Source: Peromyscus leucopus
Lineage: Eukaryota; Chordata; Mammalia; Rodentia; Cricetidae
Direction: 5' to 3'
Length of the DNA: 64,000 nucleotides
NCBI RefSeq assembly: GCF_004664715.2
Contig: NC_051068.1
Span: 130,034,716-130,098,715, forward strand
The notes beneath the pieces are model-generated. The model was not told where the DNA came from, searched no databases, and worked only from the letters and a program-made list of their open reading frames with translations. This document shows, one piece after another, positions 45,370-59,059 of the stretch (the stretch's first letter is position 1; the number at the start of each line of letters is the position of its first letter). Position numbers and translations under genes: made by a program.

Positions 45370-46565
45370 AGGGAGATGAAAAATACCTTAATGAATATCT
45401 CCCAAACCTGTCAAGATAGCTTTTAGAAAAGAAGCAATAAATTGTGTTAGCAAACAGTGGAAACTGGAAGCCTCATACACTGCTATCTAAATTTGTGCAG
45501 ATACTATGAAAAAGGAAATCAAAGCTTGGTTCTTCAAAACATTAAAATTAAAACTACCAAAAATCCAGCAACCTCACATCTAGAAACATCCCCTCCAAAA
45601 TGAAATTAGGATGTGTAAGAGATAATAGTCTTCCCATGCTCACTAAAGCTCTGCTAATAGGGCCAAAGATATGAAAACAAGACAAGTGCCTGTGGTGGTA
45701 TTGTTCCCCAAAATATTGTGCACCCTAATAAACTTATCTGGGATCAGAGAACAGAACAGCCACTAGATACAGAGGCTAGAAAATGGTGTCACTCACACCT
45801 TTAATCCTAGCATTTCAGAGGCAGAAATCCGTCTGAATCTCCGGGAGTTCAAGGCCACATTGAAACAGCCCGGCATGGTGACACACGTCTTTAATCCCAG
45901 AAAGTGAGCCTTTAATCCCAGGAAGTGATGGCAGAAAGCAGAAAGGTATTTAAGGTGTGAGGACCAGGATATAGGCTGGTTAAGCTTTTAGGCTTCTAGC
46001 AGCAGTTCATCTGAGAATCATTCTGAATGAGGACAGAGAGGCTTCCAATCTGAGGAAACAGGATCAGCTGAGGAACTGGCGAGATGAGGTAGCTGTGGCT
46101 TGTTCTTCTGTGATCGTTCAGCATTCACCCCAATAACTGGACTCAGGTTGATTTTATTAATAAGACCTTCTAAGAATTCATGCTACAAAGTGCCCTTATG
46201 TGAATAAATGGATAAAGGTGTTGGTATACACCACACTACAATGGAATATTATTTAGCCTTGAAAGGATATTATTATTCAATATTAAAAAAACCCTCAAAA
46301 ACAAAGCATATATCAACCTTGAGGACAATATGGTAAATGGGATAACCCAATCATAAGGGAATGAATCTGGCATAATTCTCTTTACAGGGAAAATCTGAAT
46401 TATCCCTGCTCTTGGAATCAAACAGAAGGTGGTTATCAGGAACTGGCACATTAGGACAAATGAGAAATTAATAATTAATAGGCATAATATCTCAGATAAA
46501 ACAGGATAAGTATGGTCTAGAGATATGCTGTGCAATATTATATCTGTAGTCAGTGATATTTTATT
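45370..46565 (+). mobile_element. Ancient L1 (mammalian-wide type) 3' part, split by an LTR
   Basis: ORF2-end wording such as 'acagtggaaactggaagcct' and 'aaatccagcaacctcacatc' up to 45683 resumes at 46195 with 'tgaataaatggataaaggt', 'acaatggaatattatttagc' and 'aaaggtggttatcagg'-like text. The two halves belong together and are separated by the LTR at 45691-46187. Confidence 0.8.
45684..46194 (+). mobile_element. Solo ERV2-type LTR with B1-like segments, inside the old L1
   Basis: The LTR is 45691-46187: TGTGGTGGTATTG to CATGCTACA. AAGTGCC lies on both sides (45684-45690 and 46188-46194), a perfect TSD. Two B1-like blocks ('ctcacacctttaatccta', 'gtgacacacgtctttaatc') are internal, and CCTAATAAACTT is near the left end. 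Confidence 0.95.
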
Positions 46566-46569
46566 ATAC

Positions 46570-48415
46570 AGTTAAATTTTATTTACATAAAAGTTTGTTT
46601 TGCATTTTTAGAGTAAAATGGAATTTTAAAAGTAAAGTGTTTTACTTTAAATAGTTTTTATTCTATTTACTGGAATTGTTTAAAATTTTAGTAGTTCATT
46701 CAATTTCTTGATGATACTATAAAATTACTTGAAAATTTAGCATATAACATAAAATATTGGATAAGATTATGTTATATCATTGATATTCAAACATGAAGTT
46801 TTTATTTACTGTATGAATTTGAATATGAGTGATATGTTATGCAACAACAAAAGGAAATATGTATTACATTAATAATTTATTAAAAATGCTGCTGACTTTC
46901 TGTTGAATGTATTCCATAAGAACAAGTGTACTTTTTGACTAGACGGTAAAACATCAGCTGGTTCTAGTAATTTATTTGAGGATACAATCATGCTAGATGT
47001 GGCTCTCCATTGCTAAAACCAGAAAAACACTTTTTACCTTTGAAAATAAACGTAGTTAGAACTACAGAACTTTTGTCTTCTCAACCCAACATGAAATACC
47101 TAAAAAACACAAATATTTTGAAGAAATTTCTGCAGTAGTTTTTTTTAAATTATGAAAAATTGAGAAATAAAGGCAAGTGTAGACTGACTATGTGACTACA
47201 TGCTAAATGATGTATCTTCATTTTAATTAAATGAATAAAGATGTAGGCATGCTCTTAAACTGAGAATGACATCATCCTATTAAACAAGAAATATAAAACT
47301 ACATTTTTTGAGTGCCTTCAATTATTTATTAAATCTCATACTTCAAGATATAAGGGTGTCATTTTATAGTACCAAAGTCACCTCATTGTATGGTATCCCG
47401 GTTTAAAACTTCCCTTCTTTCCCTGGTTACTAACATTCTATGATAAGGGTTATGTATTTTCTCTGTAATAAAATACTTTTCATTTCAGTATGCATTGTAT
47501 TTTTTCAGGATGCATTGTGTTTCAAATAGGTGATACACTCGCCTAAGCTAATAAAAAGTTCTACCCCGTCATCAAATTTTCATCACTTTTTTACACTTGA
47601 AGCCCTAAAATATTATTTTTTATCATCCTTCCCATACATGCACAAGCACGTACTTCTGCATATAAATAGTGCATCCTGGCCACCGATGCCCTACTCTTTG
47701 CAACTTAACAATATTACTATGACAGTTGTTTCAAATTGGAGTTTAGTACTCTTCCTCATGCCTTTCACAGCCCCATCATTTTCCATTGAACCAGTGCTGC
47801 CGTAATTAATTTCAATGGGTCTATACTGATGGCCTTTGAGGTTATTTTAATTTCTTGTTAAGGCACACAGTACTTCAAGGAGTAACTTTATACATACATC
47901 ATGATGCTTGTGTTGTAAGATAGTCGAAGGATGTATTCTTTAGAAAAGATTTGTGGGAAAAATAATGTGTGCGTTTGTTGGTTTTATATCTGATAAGATA
48001 AAAATCATTGTCCAGAGATGTTTCTCTGATTTACACTCATTCTATCATAGAACGACTATAATATTTATTTTCTGTTCCTGCTATTCTCATAGATGAATGA
48101 GCTTTAGCATCATTTAAGGACTGCAGAGAGAAAGTAAGCCATCACAAATGAATAAATGACTCTCCACAAGCTGAACAACTGCCTGTAACTGGCACCAGGC
48201 ATAGGAGAGTTGTTGCCAACATACTAGAGGAGGCACTCCCCAGCAACAGTCCCCCATCCCCACCCAAAGGAGTTCTTCATCTGACTTGTCAACCATAAGT
48301 CAATCAACCTGTTTGGACTTATATAACTCAAATCCATGTGATTGTGGGAAGAATTAATATACAGTTTTACACGAAGAAATAGTTGATTCCTTCTCATTCC
48401 TGCACTGTATCTCAT
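46570..48415. other. Unclassified AT-rich intergenic sequence
   Basis: No gene or nameable repeat. The frame 47530-47805 has no domain. Confidence 0.5.
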
Positions 48416-48419
48416 AATA

Positions 48420-48725
48420 TGATTATTCCATAATTTACATTCTACTACTGAGGAGCATTCAATTTAGTTTTTACAAGCATGCTTTTATGAATACTTAAAC
48501 ATGCCTTTCAGTGAGCCTGAACACACCTCTCTGTTAGGCATGTAGCTAGAAGTAAAACTACTGGGCCGTAGAGATTGCATATGTTCAATGCCAGTTAAAT
48601 ACCTTTAAATTATTCCCCAAATGGCTATGTAAATTTGCACTCCAGCTGTGTATATGAGTCCAAGTAGTGTCATATCTTAATTTATAGTTGAGACTATCTT
48701 CCTCACTCTTGTTCTGATGTGACTT
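48420..48725 (-). mobile_element. Ancient L1 ORF2-end fragment, antisense
   Basis: 'gtaaaactactgggccgta', 'tccccaaatggctatgtaaa' and 'tttgcactccagctgtgtat' are the reversed C-terminal ORF2 wording of mammalian-wide L1s. Confidence 0.7.
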
Positions 48726-48859
48726 GATGTAGTATTAAATTGAATTTTTCTCAATGTGAAGAAAAATGGACCTTTACTCTAAGAACATTGATTTGTCTTT
48801 TTCAGAATTCTACTGGCTGACCCTTCAAAATACATAAAGAGTAGATCCATTTCCCAGCT

Positions 48860-49330
48860 CTGCATCTGTCTGGCTCAGCAGTAACTGGGAATCCCTACTG
48901 GACCTGTCTCCATTCTATTCCCTTTCAATCTAATCTCAGCAAAACAGACAGACTGGCACTGTAAAATCTTCCTGTGCTTACACTTGGGACTCTGTCTGCA
49001 TTCTGTCCCAGTCATCAACTTCCCTCTTTTTCATGATTCAGCTCCAATCCCATCCATTGCCTTTTTTCTGCCAAATACCTCAAGCATGCTCTGACCTGGA
49101 GGCAGCTATGTTAACTATTTTTTCAATACTGTTAAGAAATTCCTAAGATATTCTTATTACTTAACCCCTCAGCACCTTCATGATTTTTCTCAGATGTTAC
49201 TTTCTGCATAAAGCTCACACTGACCACAGCTACCCCTGACTCATGCGCTCTTGACACCTGCTACTGTTATTTCCTCACATAGAACTTATTATCTTGTACA
49301 CAACATACCCATTCTTGGTGCATTTGGACC
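48860..49330 (+). repeat. L2 LINE 3' region
   Basis: 'tctcagatgttactttctgc', 'ctcacactgaccacagctac' and 'tcctcacatagaacttatta' follow the order of the L2 3' end. Upstream pieces at 48880-49080 fit the same element. Confidence 0.6.
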
Positions 49331-49334
49331 TTTA

Positions 49335-51125
49335 ATAAGTGTGTTACAAATATATGCATAATTTTCCCCAAATGCCATAAAACAATGTATAAAAGGACTT
49401 ATAAAATAAAATAAGATGAAATTTAAAATATGGAGACCAACCAAAGAATGTTTATGTGTCTCTGTTTGTATATGTGAGTTCACTTGTGATTGTATGTTTT
49501 TATATGTGTTTTATAGGTCTGGACATAATGAAATTCTTTCCCAAGAATTTAACCGAGGATACTGACATATAGAAAGGCACTTAAATATGTCATAAAAATA
49601 ACTTTCAGCAGTATATGAGACAGAACTCAAACTAAAACAAGTTGGAAACGGTTTCCATCCCAGGTCAGGCTGTGAAGTACATACGAGGAAAAGGTAAAGA
49701 CTCACATAAGCCAGTTTCAGAAATGTGTATGCTTGTGGCCTGATGGCCAGCTCCTGAGATTCCTTTCCCTTCTTAATTTATAATACAATTTCTAACATTA
49801 CAAATCCAATTAAAAAACATATTGTGCAAAGACAAAAAGAGAACAAAAATAAATCAAAACTCAAGATGTGTATTAATAAAATATCTATTGAAAGTGCTTA
49901 AATTCTGTATGCCAGCTAACTTTGGAAAAAATATAGGTATTTGAAAATTTGCTATTAGATAAATTACATGTCCAGAGAATAAACTGTTATATAACCATTA
50001 AAATATAAAATAACTTTAAAGTTACAGAAAGGTTTTTTATGACATACTGATTTGTAAATAGAAAATTTGCTTAAATATGGCATACTTTAATTAAATAATC
50101 AATGACTCTTTGATTATTCAATATGCTGTTATTTGTAGGTGGCTAAGCTTATTTCTAAATAATTTACTTTTATCTGTAGCTTTTTGTGTGCATTGCTGAT
50201 TGTGACTATCCACAGTGATCAGGACCTACATCATTAACCAGAAAAATCACTTTCATGAAATAAGCTGCTCAAAACAAAAAGGATAAAAAAGACCAGAGAC
50301 ACAGCAGATGCTAGAAAGGAGACAAGGATGAATCTTGAGATGACTTAACCACCTGATATGAATTCCTAGACATTAATTAGTAGCTTGACTTCACCCATAA
50401 GAGGAACTGATCAGCAAGAAACTGATGTTTTCTCTTAGGGTCACTTTAAAAATGACATTTTCATGTGACTAGCAATATCTTCAGTTTGAAGTATTCTTAA
50501 AAAGACTTGACTATTTAGTGTTATCATTTTTCTTGGTAACCTCTTTCCTGTCCTGTGATCACAGTTAGATATCTCTCTAGGGGGCCTCTGAAACCTAAAA
50601 GCTGAGCTTAAGACTCCCAGTGTGGTGTCTGCTCTCTGATTATCTGTACCTTGCTCCAGATTTTTTAGGGTTGAAAGTAGTTCTGCTTCCTTCATTGTAG
50701 TATCCTTATATTTAACTCATGGTTAGCATGTTAGTCCACACTAATCTTGTATTGAACAAAATTTTACAAGGCTGTCTTTTATGTGGGTGTTTGGTGGTGG
50801 TACCATCACCATCACATCAGGCAACGACTCAGGAAAAGTCAAGTTGGGAAGCTTTATGGTTTCTAAAACAAACCTTCTGTGCTTAGCTCTTCAGTGACTT
50901 GACTCCATACTATATACTACCTGGAAAGGTAAATGAATGCTTTGCTCTGCTCAAGTTCTATACTGTACATCTCAAAACAACTTGGTAAAATATTGAGTTA
51001 TAGTGTTAATAAATTTGGTCACTGACAATATTCTAGCATGTGGATATTCACATTACCAAGACTTTATAAAGATTCATGTGGCCACAGAGAACACAAAGAT
51101 AGCAAAGTGCAGTTTGGCAGATATT
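49335..51125. other. Unclassified intergenic sequence
   Basis: No gene, RNA or nameable repeat seen. Confidence 0.5.
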
Positions 51126-51129
51126 TTCT

Positions 51130-51220
51130 GTGGCTGGACATATAGTTCAGTGGCTAAATGCTTGCCTTAGCATATATAAAACTCCAAGTTAGGTCCCTAG
51201 TACCACACTTATCAAATAAA
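51130..51220 (+). repeat. ID SINE
   Basis: 'ggctggacatatagttcagt', 'gctaaatgcttgccttagca' and 'taggtccctagtacc' match the tRNA-Ala-derived ID core. Short A-rich tail. Confidence 0.8.
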
Positions 51221-51671
51221 AACTTATTTTCTGAAAACCCAGGATCAATATTTTCTTACAAAGTTATTTTGATTTCATTGTTGCACAAAAGTTGCCAATT
51301 TAAGCAACTATATTCCTGCAACAATTGTTCTACTCTTAAATTACAGAACTTAGAAAAAGCTGAGGAGTAATGCAAACTCAACCCAGAATAGTCAGAAATG
51401 TGCTCTGGGGTTTCTCTTTTTTCTCTCCATCTATTTTCCATGTTTCTTTACATATTAATGTTTGTCATTTTTCTTCTTTTCAAAGTGGTTTGATCTATGG
51501 CATTGTTCTTTATAAGGAGTTGAAACTCTGAAACCATCTGTCAAAAACATTGATTTTTACTTATGGATGAAACAACTTTAATGTCTAAATTTGGCTATAA
51601 TTATATAACTTTCATATAGACATTATTTGTATAATACACTTCTTGTACTTGGATCAAAATCAATATATATT

Positions 51672-51788
51672 TGATTTTTCAAGAGAAGGGTTTTTCTGTG
51701 TAGTCCAGACTGGCTTCAAACTCAGAGATCTGCCTGCCTCTGCCTCCATAGTGCTGGGATTAAAGGCATTTACCACCATTGTCTGGCT
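51672..51788 (-). repeat. B1 SINE, reverse, partly deleted
   Basis: 'ttttctgtgtagtccagact', 'agatctgcctgcctctgcct' and 'tgctgggattaaaggcattt'. An internal stretch is missing. No clear TSD. Confidence 0.88.
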
Positions 51789-51789
51789 T

Positions 51790-53430
51790 AGACTTGAATC
51801 AAGATTAATATAAACTCCTGACTTTAATGTTAATTGGATGACAAATGTTCCCAACTCTGCTTTTCTTGCTAACTTGCCACACCAAGATCTGCTTTTGCAT
51901 TTGAACTATGTCAGAATTGACAGTAGCAATAATAATAATGTGGCTATCTCATATTCCTATAAAAGATTCTGAATATGAGGACATTAGTTAGGAACAGAAT
52001 TCATATTAATTATTAATGCATATAAAATGTCTGGTAGTTTATGATTTTTCATTTGTTATCATTTGTTCTAGTCATTCTTTTTTAACTAAAGGGGAGCAAC
52101 TGCTCTTGTGTATGTAAACTTCAATATAGCAGCAATCATTAGCACTCACTGAACACAGTAGTCAGCTATTGATTTTAAATATTTCCACCCAATCCAATGT
52201 GGCCAATTACTGAGTTATTGATTTGCTTTCTGCCAGGTGACAGTTACATATACACCTATAAATTTTTTTTTTCAAATTTAAGGATGAACATATTTTCCAG
52301 TAATCAGATAAATCATTTTGAAGGACACAAAACATTGTTTGTCCATGTCCTTCACTCTTGAAATTCTTATTTTCACAAATTGTAGGAACAATATTTTGAT
52401 AGTAGCTAAATAGTTAACATATGTCTTTATAAGAAAGAGTGAGATATATAGAGAATCATTTGTATAAAAGACAACCACTGCCTGAAAAAACACTGAATAT
52501 TCAAGTAGTTCAATAGAATTTGTGATGAATTTTTTAGCGTCTCTCCAAGAAAGCACTGGCCACATCATTTTAACTGAACAGCAAATAGATTATCTGAGTC
52601 TCAAAGACACAAACAGCAGATTCTGTGCACAGTAGGTTTGCAGTCATATCCAGCTCTCTAGACTCACTTACTTAACTTAAAATTACTTCCCCACATCCCT
52701 AACGAAGGACTGGGGGGCAATGCGCACTGACTGCCATGCCTGGCACAATTGTATCTGACCGCTCGTAGTGGATAGTCCTCCAATCATCTCATGCTCTTTA
52801 TTTTAAATTCTTACTGTTGAAACTCACACATGTCTTAAAATTTTTGTGTTCTGACATTTATAAAAATATAAAGCAATATGCTGTATTAATCTACTTTCTG
52901 TTACTTTCTATGATTTCATGAATTATTTCCATTTTAATATCTCTTCTTGTTTCAATGTTACATTCTGTCTACTGTGCCTATAATTTTGTGACCAGAGCAC
53001 CTTGTGCATTCCATTTTCTATTCTGAGTTACCTATGAGAGTGTCTGTATTGTTCTGGATTACTCTACACACATGAGTCTAGACAAGGACAGTTGGATACA
53101 TAACTAAATTCATAGATAAAATTCATTCTTTTAAAGTAAAGTGAATATTAAGGGTGGATAATTTCAAAGTTTGACCTCCTCATTAAGAATAATGCTACAA
53201 CCCAAACCACTTTTAAAAGAAGAAAAATGAAAAGAAAAATCATTTCACTGGCTTAATCTTTGGAAACATTTCCCAGATAGAAATATTTCACTTTTTTATT
53301 CCATGTGCTTATGGCCCAGGATAAAATGCAACTTCCCTCCCTTTTATTTAGCTTTGGGTGGCTAAAAACACACAATCCTCTTATTTCAGCCCATTGAGTA
53401 CTAAGATTATAGACATACCTCCTAGTTCAA
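51790..53430. other. Unclassified intergenic sequence
   Basis: AT-rich. No coding family or clear repeat. Confidence 0.5.
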
Positions 53431-53436
53431 ACAGCA

Positions 53437-53633
<197 letters not shown>

Positions 53634-54624
53634 AGAGTTTTTCTATTCATTCATTTTACATATCAGCCATGGATTCCCCTGTCTTCCCTCCTCCCCCCCC
53701 CCAGCCTTCCCCCCAATCTCACCCCCTATTCCCACCTCCTCCAAGGCAAGATCTCCCCTGGAAAGACAGCAGAACCTGGTACATTCAGTTGAGGCAGGTC
53801 CAATCCCCTCCTCCCTGCGCCAAAGCTGAGCAAAGTGTCTCAGAATAGGCACTAGGTTCCAAAAAGCCAGCTCATGCACCAAGGACAGGTTCCGGTCCCA
53901 CTGCCTGGAGGCCTCCTAAACAGTTCAAGCTAAACAACTGTCTCATTTATCCAGAGGGCCTAGTCCAGTTCCATGGGGGCTCCTCAACTATTGGTCCACA
54001 GTTCATGTGTTTTCACTAGTTTGGCTAGTTGTCTCAGTACTTTTACCAATTATGGTCTCGATATCTCTTGCTCATATAATCCCTCCTCTCTCTTGCCAAT
54101 TGGACTCCTGGAGCTCGCCTGGGGCCTGGCTGAGGATTTCTGCATCTGCTGCCATCAGTCACTGGATGAGAATTCTATCATGACAGGGTGTTCGGCCATC
54201 CAATCACCAAAGTAGGTCAGCTCAGGCACTCTCTCCACCATTGCCAGTAGTCTATAATGGAGGTATCTTTGTGGATTTCTGGGGACCTCTCTAGCACCCT
54301 GCTTCTTCTTATTCCCATGGAGTCTTCATTTATCATGGTATCTCTTTCCTTGTTCTCCCACTCTGTTCCTGATCCCACTCCCCTAAGCTCTCTTTCCCCT
54401 GTTGCTTGCCCTCCATTACCCCCCCCCCCACTCCCAGTTTGCTCATATAGATCTCATCCTTTTCTATGTCGCTGGGAGATCCCTGTATCTTTTGTAGGGT
54501 CTTCTTTATTAGGTAGCCTCCCTGGAGTTGTGAGTTGCAGTCTGGTTATCCTTTGCTTTACATCTAGTATCCACATATGAGTGAGTACATGCCATGTTTG
54601 TCTTTCTGAGTCTGGGAACTAGAA
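53634..54624 (-). mobile_element. L1 3' end (3' UTR and last ORF2 bases), antisense
   Basis: 'catatcagccatggattccc', 'ccatgggggctcctcaacta', 'ctagtatccacatatgagtg' and 'catgtttgtctttctgagtc' are the reversed rodent L1 3' UTR and ORF2 end. 5'-truncated at 54624. Confidence 0.93.
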
Positions 54625-54646
54625 AATAGCATCTTTTGCTTATGTC

Positions 54647-55171
54647 ATTCTGTTTGAAAGGCTCTAGCAGGCCAGACCATGGTAAACACAGGCCTGAGCA
54701 CAGCAAACATGGTGCTGACAGGTTCTGAGTTTTACAGTTCTCCCCCTTGTTAAACCAATAGATTACATTGCTAAAGCTAGCCACCAAGGTCTGTCCCCTT
54801 ATTTGGCCACTGACTCATTCCTGAGACTAATCATCAAGGTCCAGCTGTCAAAACCTCAAGGTCTACTAATCAAAATTCATTATTTTGATTAACCTAGTTA
54901 AAATACCCAATCAGAATATATCAATACTTAGATTCCTCTAATGAAGACCTCTCCCCTTTTCCTCCTAAAATAAATACCTGAAAAGCTATTTGCTATCGTT
55001 TCTGCCTGGTTCATATTCAGTCATTTTGTCTGTTTGCCTTGCTTAATAAAGGATCTCTTTGTGTTTGGTTTGTGCTTGGAAATTCGTGTTTGGGTGCAGC
55101 CTGTGCCTATCTGGGGTCCAGAGGGAAGCACCCCACAGTACAGGGGCCCTTCACTGTTCACTGTCCAATTC
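54647..55171 (+). mobile_element. ERV1-type solo LTR with 4-bp TSD
   Basis: The LTR is 54651-55167, TGTTTGAAAGGC to CACTGTCCA, with GCTTAATAAAGG at 55041-55052. ATTC lies on both sides, and 4 bp is the ERV1 length. A 4-bp match is weak alone, so the right end is probable rather than certain. Confidence 0.75.
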
Positions 55172-56310
55172 TGTTTGCTGTCTGTTCACCTAGGCACAGA
55201 ATAAGTACAAATAAATACTGTATCCCTCCCCCATATTGTAAAATTAATTTAGTAGGGAACAACAAATATAAATAAATTCATGCAAAATTACATATCTGAA
55301 TCAGTAAATAATCAAATCTACATGTATCGGAGAGTAAGCTTGTGTGAGGCAAACTTTGTTCTAAGCATGACAGATAATAGTAATCAAAACAGTTTGTCTA
55401 CCTTGTGGAATTCACATTTCAGTGATAATTTAGAAATTGAATGTAGTCTCCTAAATAGCATTTAAGAACCTATTCATTTATCACTTCTGTTTTTTAGTGC
55501 TGGAACAACATTCTCATGCTTCATGTTTTGAAGATAAATATGGCATTAAACAGAACGCTTCCACCTATATTCTATGTATATCAGCTGCTGTCAATAATGG
55601 ACTAACTCACAGTGCTTATCCATCCTTGGAAACTGTAGGCTATAGATGTATCTGTGAGCTACACTGGATCATGGGAGACTTCCAACCACAATGCCATCTG
55701 AAGCTACAATATCATTATTCTGCATGTCTGTATTGCATTTCATTAACATCCCAGATAGACAATGCTTACAGGGACTGTTCCTTCTTTGCTTGTAAATCTT
55801 TGCTCTGGATGCACTGAAGAGGATTTTTATGATCAATCAATATTTTAATTTGCCAAACAAAATCAAAGATAATAACAAAGTGTGATTTCTTGAAGGAAAG
55901 AAACCACAGTAACTTCAAGAGGCTAATCCCTTATCTCAGCATAGTTCTAGCCTTTTCTGGACAGTCATTCCTTACCCACCTGTAAGGAATTAACATCCTG
56001 TAACTAATAAATAAGAACCGATTTGAATCTATTAACTTAGTAGACCACTAACTTCCACTATCCCAAAATCTCAGATAGCATCTTAGTCCTATAGAAAAGC
56101 TTCCCCATCTTCATGTTAACTACCCCTCTGATATACCCACCAATGTATTTTAAACTTGATTTTATTTATGACATTCTTATTGTGTAAAACTATATGAGTT
56201 CTTGAAACTGATTCTACATTGGAACCTGGAATTTGGGGGTAACCTAAATCTATGTTTTTGGGCCATAGTCACTAAAAATAGTTCCAGAATAAACTATCTA
56301 TTATTCTCTC
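55172..56310. other. Mostly unclassified, possible L2-like relic near 55360-55440
   Basis: 'ttctaagcatgacagataat' and 'ccttgtggaattcacatttc' resemble an L2/MIR-age element, but the match is weak. No gene. The frame 55497-55817 (106 codons) has no domain I recognise. Confidence 0.4.
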
Positions 56311-56311
56311 A

Positions 56312-56371
56312 AACAGAAAGTAAGAAAGGAAGGAAGGAAGGAAGGAAAGAAGGAAGGAAGGAAGGAAGGAA

Positions 56372-56403
<32 letters not shown>

Positions 56404-56437
56404 AGAAAGAGAGAGAGAAAGAAAGAGAGAAAGATGG
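56312..56437. repeat. (GGAA)n/(GAAA)n purine microsatellite
   Basis: GGAA units grade into GAAA and GA-rich units. Confidence 0.96.
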
Positions 56438-56439
56438 AA

Positions 56440-58740
56440 AGGCTACTTCAAGAAAATTCTGTAAAACTCCATGGTAAAATCACCCCACCAATCACAACTT
56501 TATTCTCATATACCGACTGACTTTCAGTATTAATATCTGTCTTCTGGGGAGAGTAGAATGGACATCAGATCGACTACATGTTGTAGAGAAGAATCTAAAT
56601 GGTTCAAATCATTGTTGGTCAGGGTCCCTTAGATTATAAAGTGTAAACCCTTCTACTGTACCAGAAGAGAACAAGGGCATTTCCACAGCAGGGAGCTTGT
56701 TTCCTTTAGTCAGGGAGCTGTACTAGCAAATTATGCCTGCTGTCCCAGACAAACACCCAGGAGAAGAAAGAGATGTAATGTAACACAAAGAAACCAGACA
56801 AAATAAAAATTCAGAATTCCTAAAGAAGGCCAAATTGTAGGAGTTTCTAGTCCTGATCCTTAGTGACATGCCCACTGACTAAGCCATGAAGTTGTTGAGC
56901 AGCTCCTCCCTGGTAATGAGCAACACACACATGCTAGCCTCATAACTTTAACAATGTAGATTTCTCTGAAGCTCACTTCTTATTTTATATTCTTGCAAGT
57001 ATTATTATTTCATCTATTACTAATAAATTAACATTAGAGTAGTCATAAGCCTAAAATCACAGATTCAATGAGTTCACTAACTTCTAAAATTATTTGAACT
57101 GTCAGGAAGTAGAGAGAGAAGCTTGCTTAAGGGGAAGCAATAACCTACAGTGAAGGAGAGAGAATGCTTGTTTATTTTCTTCTACCCACACCCCCTCCTT
57201 CGAAAGCATACAGCAGCTTCTGATGAAATAATGGAGGCAGGAAACCCGTCCCTGATGCCAATGCTTCTTGCTAGCTTTGTAATCTATGTAATTACACACA
57301 TGCTTTTCTTCTTTGTTAGTGATGAAGTTAATGACTGGGCTGGCTTCTTCACCAGCATCTCTACTGTGCTTTAAGATGTCTGCTCCACTTTAACTCACTG
57401 AGTTCTCCCTAACCACAGACTGGTTACAGTAACAAATGATTGACAGAGATAAACCAAAGTAATACTAGCAATTCAGAGTGAAGCCAGGAGACATTTGGAC
57501 TGTGTGAAAGCTGATGATCAGAAGCTCACTACTGTTTTCCATGCAAAAAACTCAAATTGACATTGATTTTGTCAGTGACACTACAGAACATTTCCTTGAG
57601 GTAAAGCATGTTGAGCGGATGTGAGTGCAGATATGCTGTGCAGTTCGTTGATGTTGGAGCCTCAGTGTATAAGAAGCAATCTTCATTGTTCTTGACATTT
57701 TTAAGGTTTCTGTTTTCTTTTCTAAAGCTGCTTTCATGGTTATCCTTGATGGGAGAAAAGAGAGAGCAGTTTTCAAAAGGTAAAGTATCCTGCAGTTGAA
57801 ACATTTTTTACACAGTGCAGAAACAAAATAAATAAAAATTCTCTTTTAAAATATTGTACCTAACTGTTCTCTCAGGAATGTTAATTAATTGAAAATTGCT
57901 GCCAGGAATAAAGGTGCAGAAATCTGCCTTTGAAAATGAACCCTAAGTCACATATGTATTTGTTAATAGATAAAAGAAAAATGCTTCCAGGAGGATTGCT
58001 AGGGTTTTTTTTTTTTTTTAAGTGATTTTAAGGTTTAGATGTAAAGATTGATATCTACTGGGTACATTTTTCTCAGTTCTTGTTCAAAACAGCAGATTTT
58101 GAAATAAATGACACCAAACCAAGATATTACATAATATGATGCCCTAAAAATAAAACGTCTGAACATCAAATTCCCTCAGTATCCCGAGGTTCAGAAGATG
58201 AGTGGGGGAAAAGATTCTGAAATAGGGCATAGGCTTGAGAACTGTTGGAAAAGTTAACAGCACAAGAAATAAGGGCAGGCAAGATTAGAGAGCACTTTTA
58301 TCTACTTATTTCATCCACTTCCCTGCTGTATGTAGGTACCAGTTACCTAATCAATCCATTCTCTGTTTGATCTCTTAATGCAGTAGTCTTAATTCTTAAA
58401 CTTAAAAAAATATACTGATTCTTCTATGATTTTATAGTTCATTGGTTTGCTTACATTTGTATTCCATTCCTGGGCAGTGCTAGCAAATTCACAAGGATTT
58501 TGAAGTTTCACATTCTATTCTCATCAGACATAAGGAGCCAACTCATCTTGTTTCCTTCTAATTTCTCCAATAGCTTCCTTATATATACATGTCCAAGATA
58601 CTACTTTGAGGGACTGTATGTGACACTTTCCTCTGTCAATCCTATTTTATGACAACTGGGTTTAATAAACACCAAGAAGAGAAAGAACAGGGACACAATC
58701 ATCTTAGAAACTTTCCAAAAACAAAAACTACTTGTGACCA
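56440..58740. other. Unclassified intergenic sequence
   Basis: No nameable repeat or gene. Overlapping opposite-strand frames at 57529-57804 and 57608-57799 show no family. Confidence 0.5.
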
Positions 58741-58746
58741 CTGTGC

Positions 58747-58769
58747 TTTTTTTTTTTTTTTTTTTTTTT
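58747..58769. repeat. T-tract
   Basis: 23 consecutive T. Confidence 0.95.
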
Positions 58770-59059
58770 GCTCAAAGACATTGTGTCTTTGAATAACTAT
58801 CACTTCAGTATGAGAACTCTATTCATATCATAAACATAATCTTTTCTTCTCCTCTCCTCCCTTTTCTTTTCTTAATGCTGTCTCCTAGCACCACCAATCC
58901 TGAATAGGAAGTAACTGGTCTCTGTTATGGGTGGTGGGAAAAAAAATAAGTGGAGTCATACTTTTCTTCCATCATTTTCTCTGTTGTTTTTTTCATGACC
59001 ACAATTCTATGCTGATGCCATGCTTATGAAACTTCCTTAATAGTTGCCTTCTGGGACTG

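Noticed and set aside
54257..54580. 107-codon plus-strand frame
   Set aside because: Lies entirely within the antisense L1 3' UTR. Pro/Leu-rich non-coding translation.
54600..54650. 5' inversion (twin priming) of the L1
   Set aside because: 'aactagaaaatagcatc' after the truncation point resembles sense L1 but only over about 17 bases. Too short to claim.
57529..57804. Overlapping opposite-strand frames as a small gene
   Set aside because: No family resemblance, and all are under 92 codons in AT-rich DNA.
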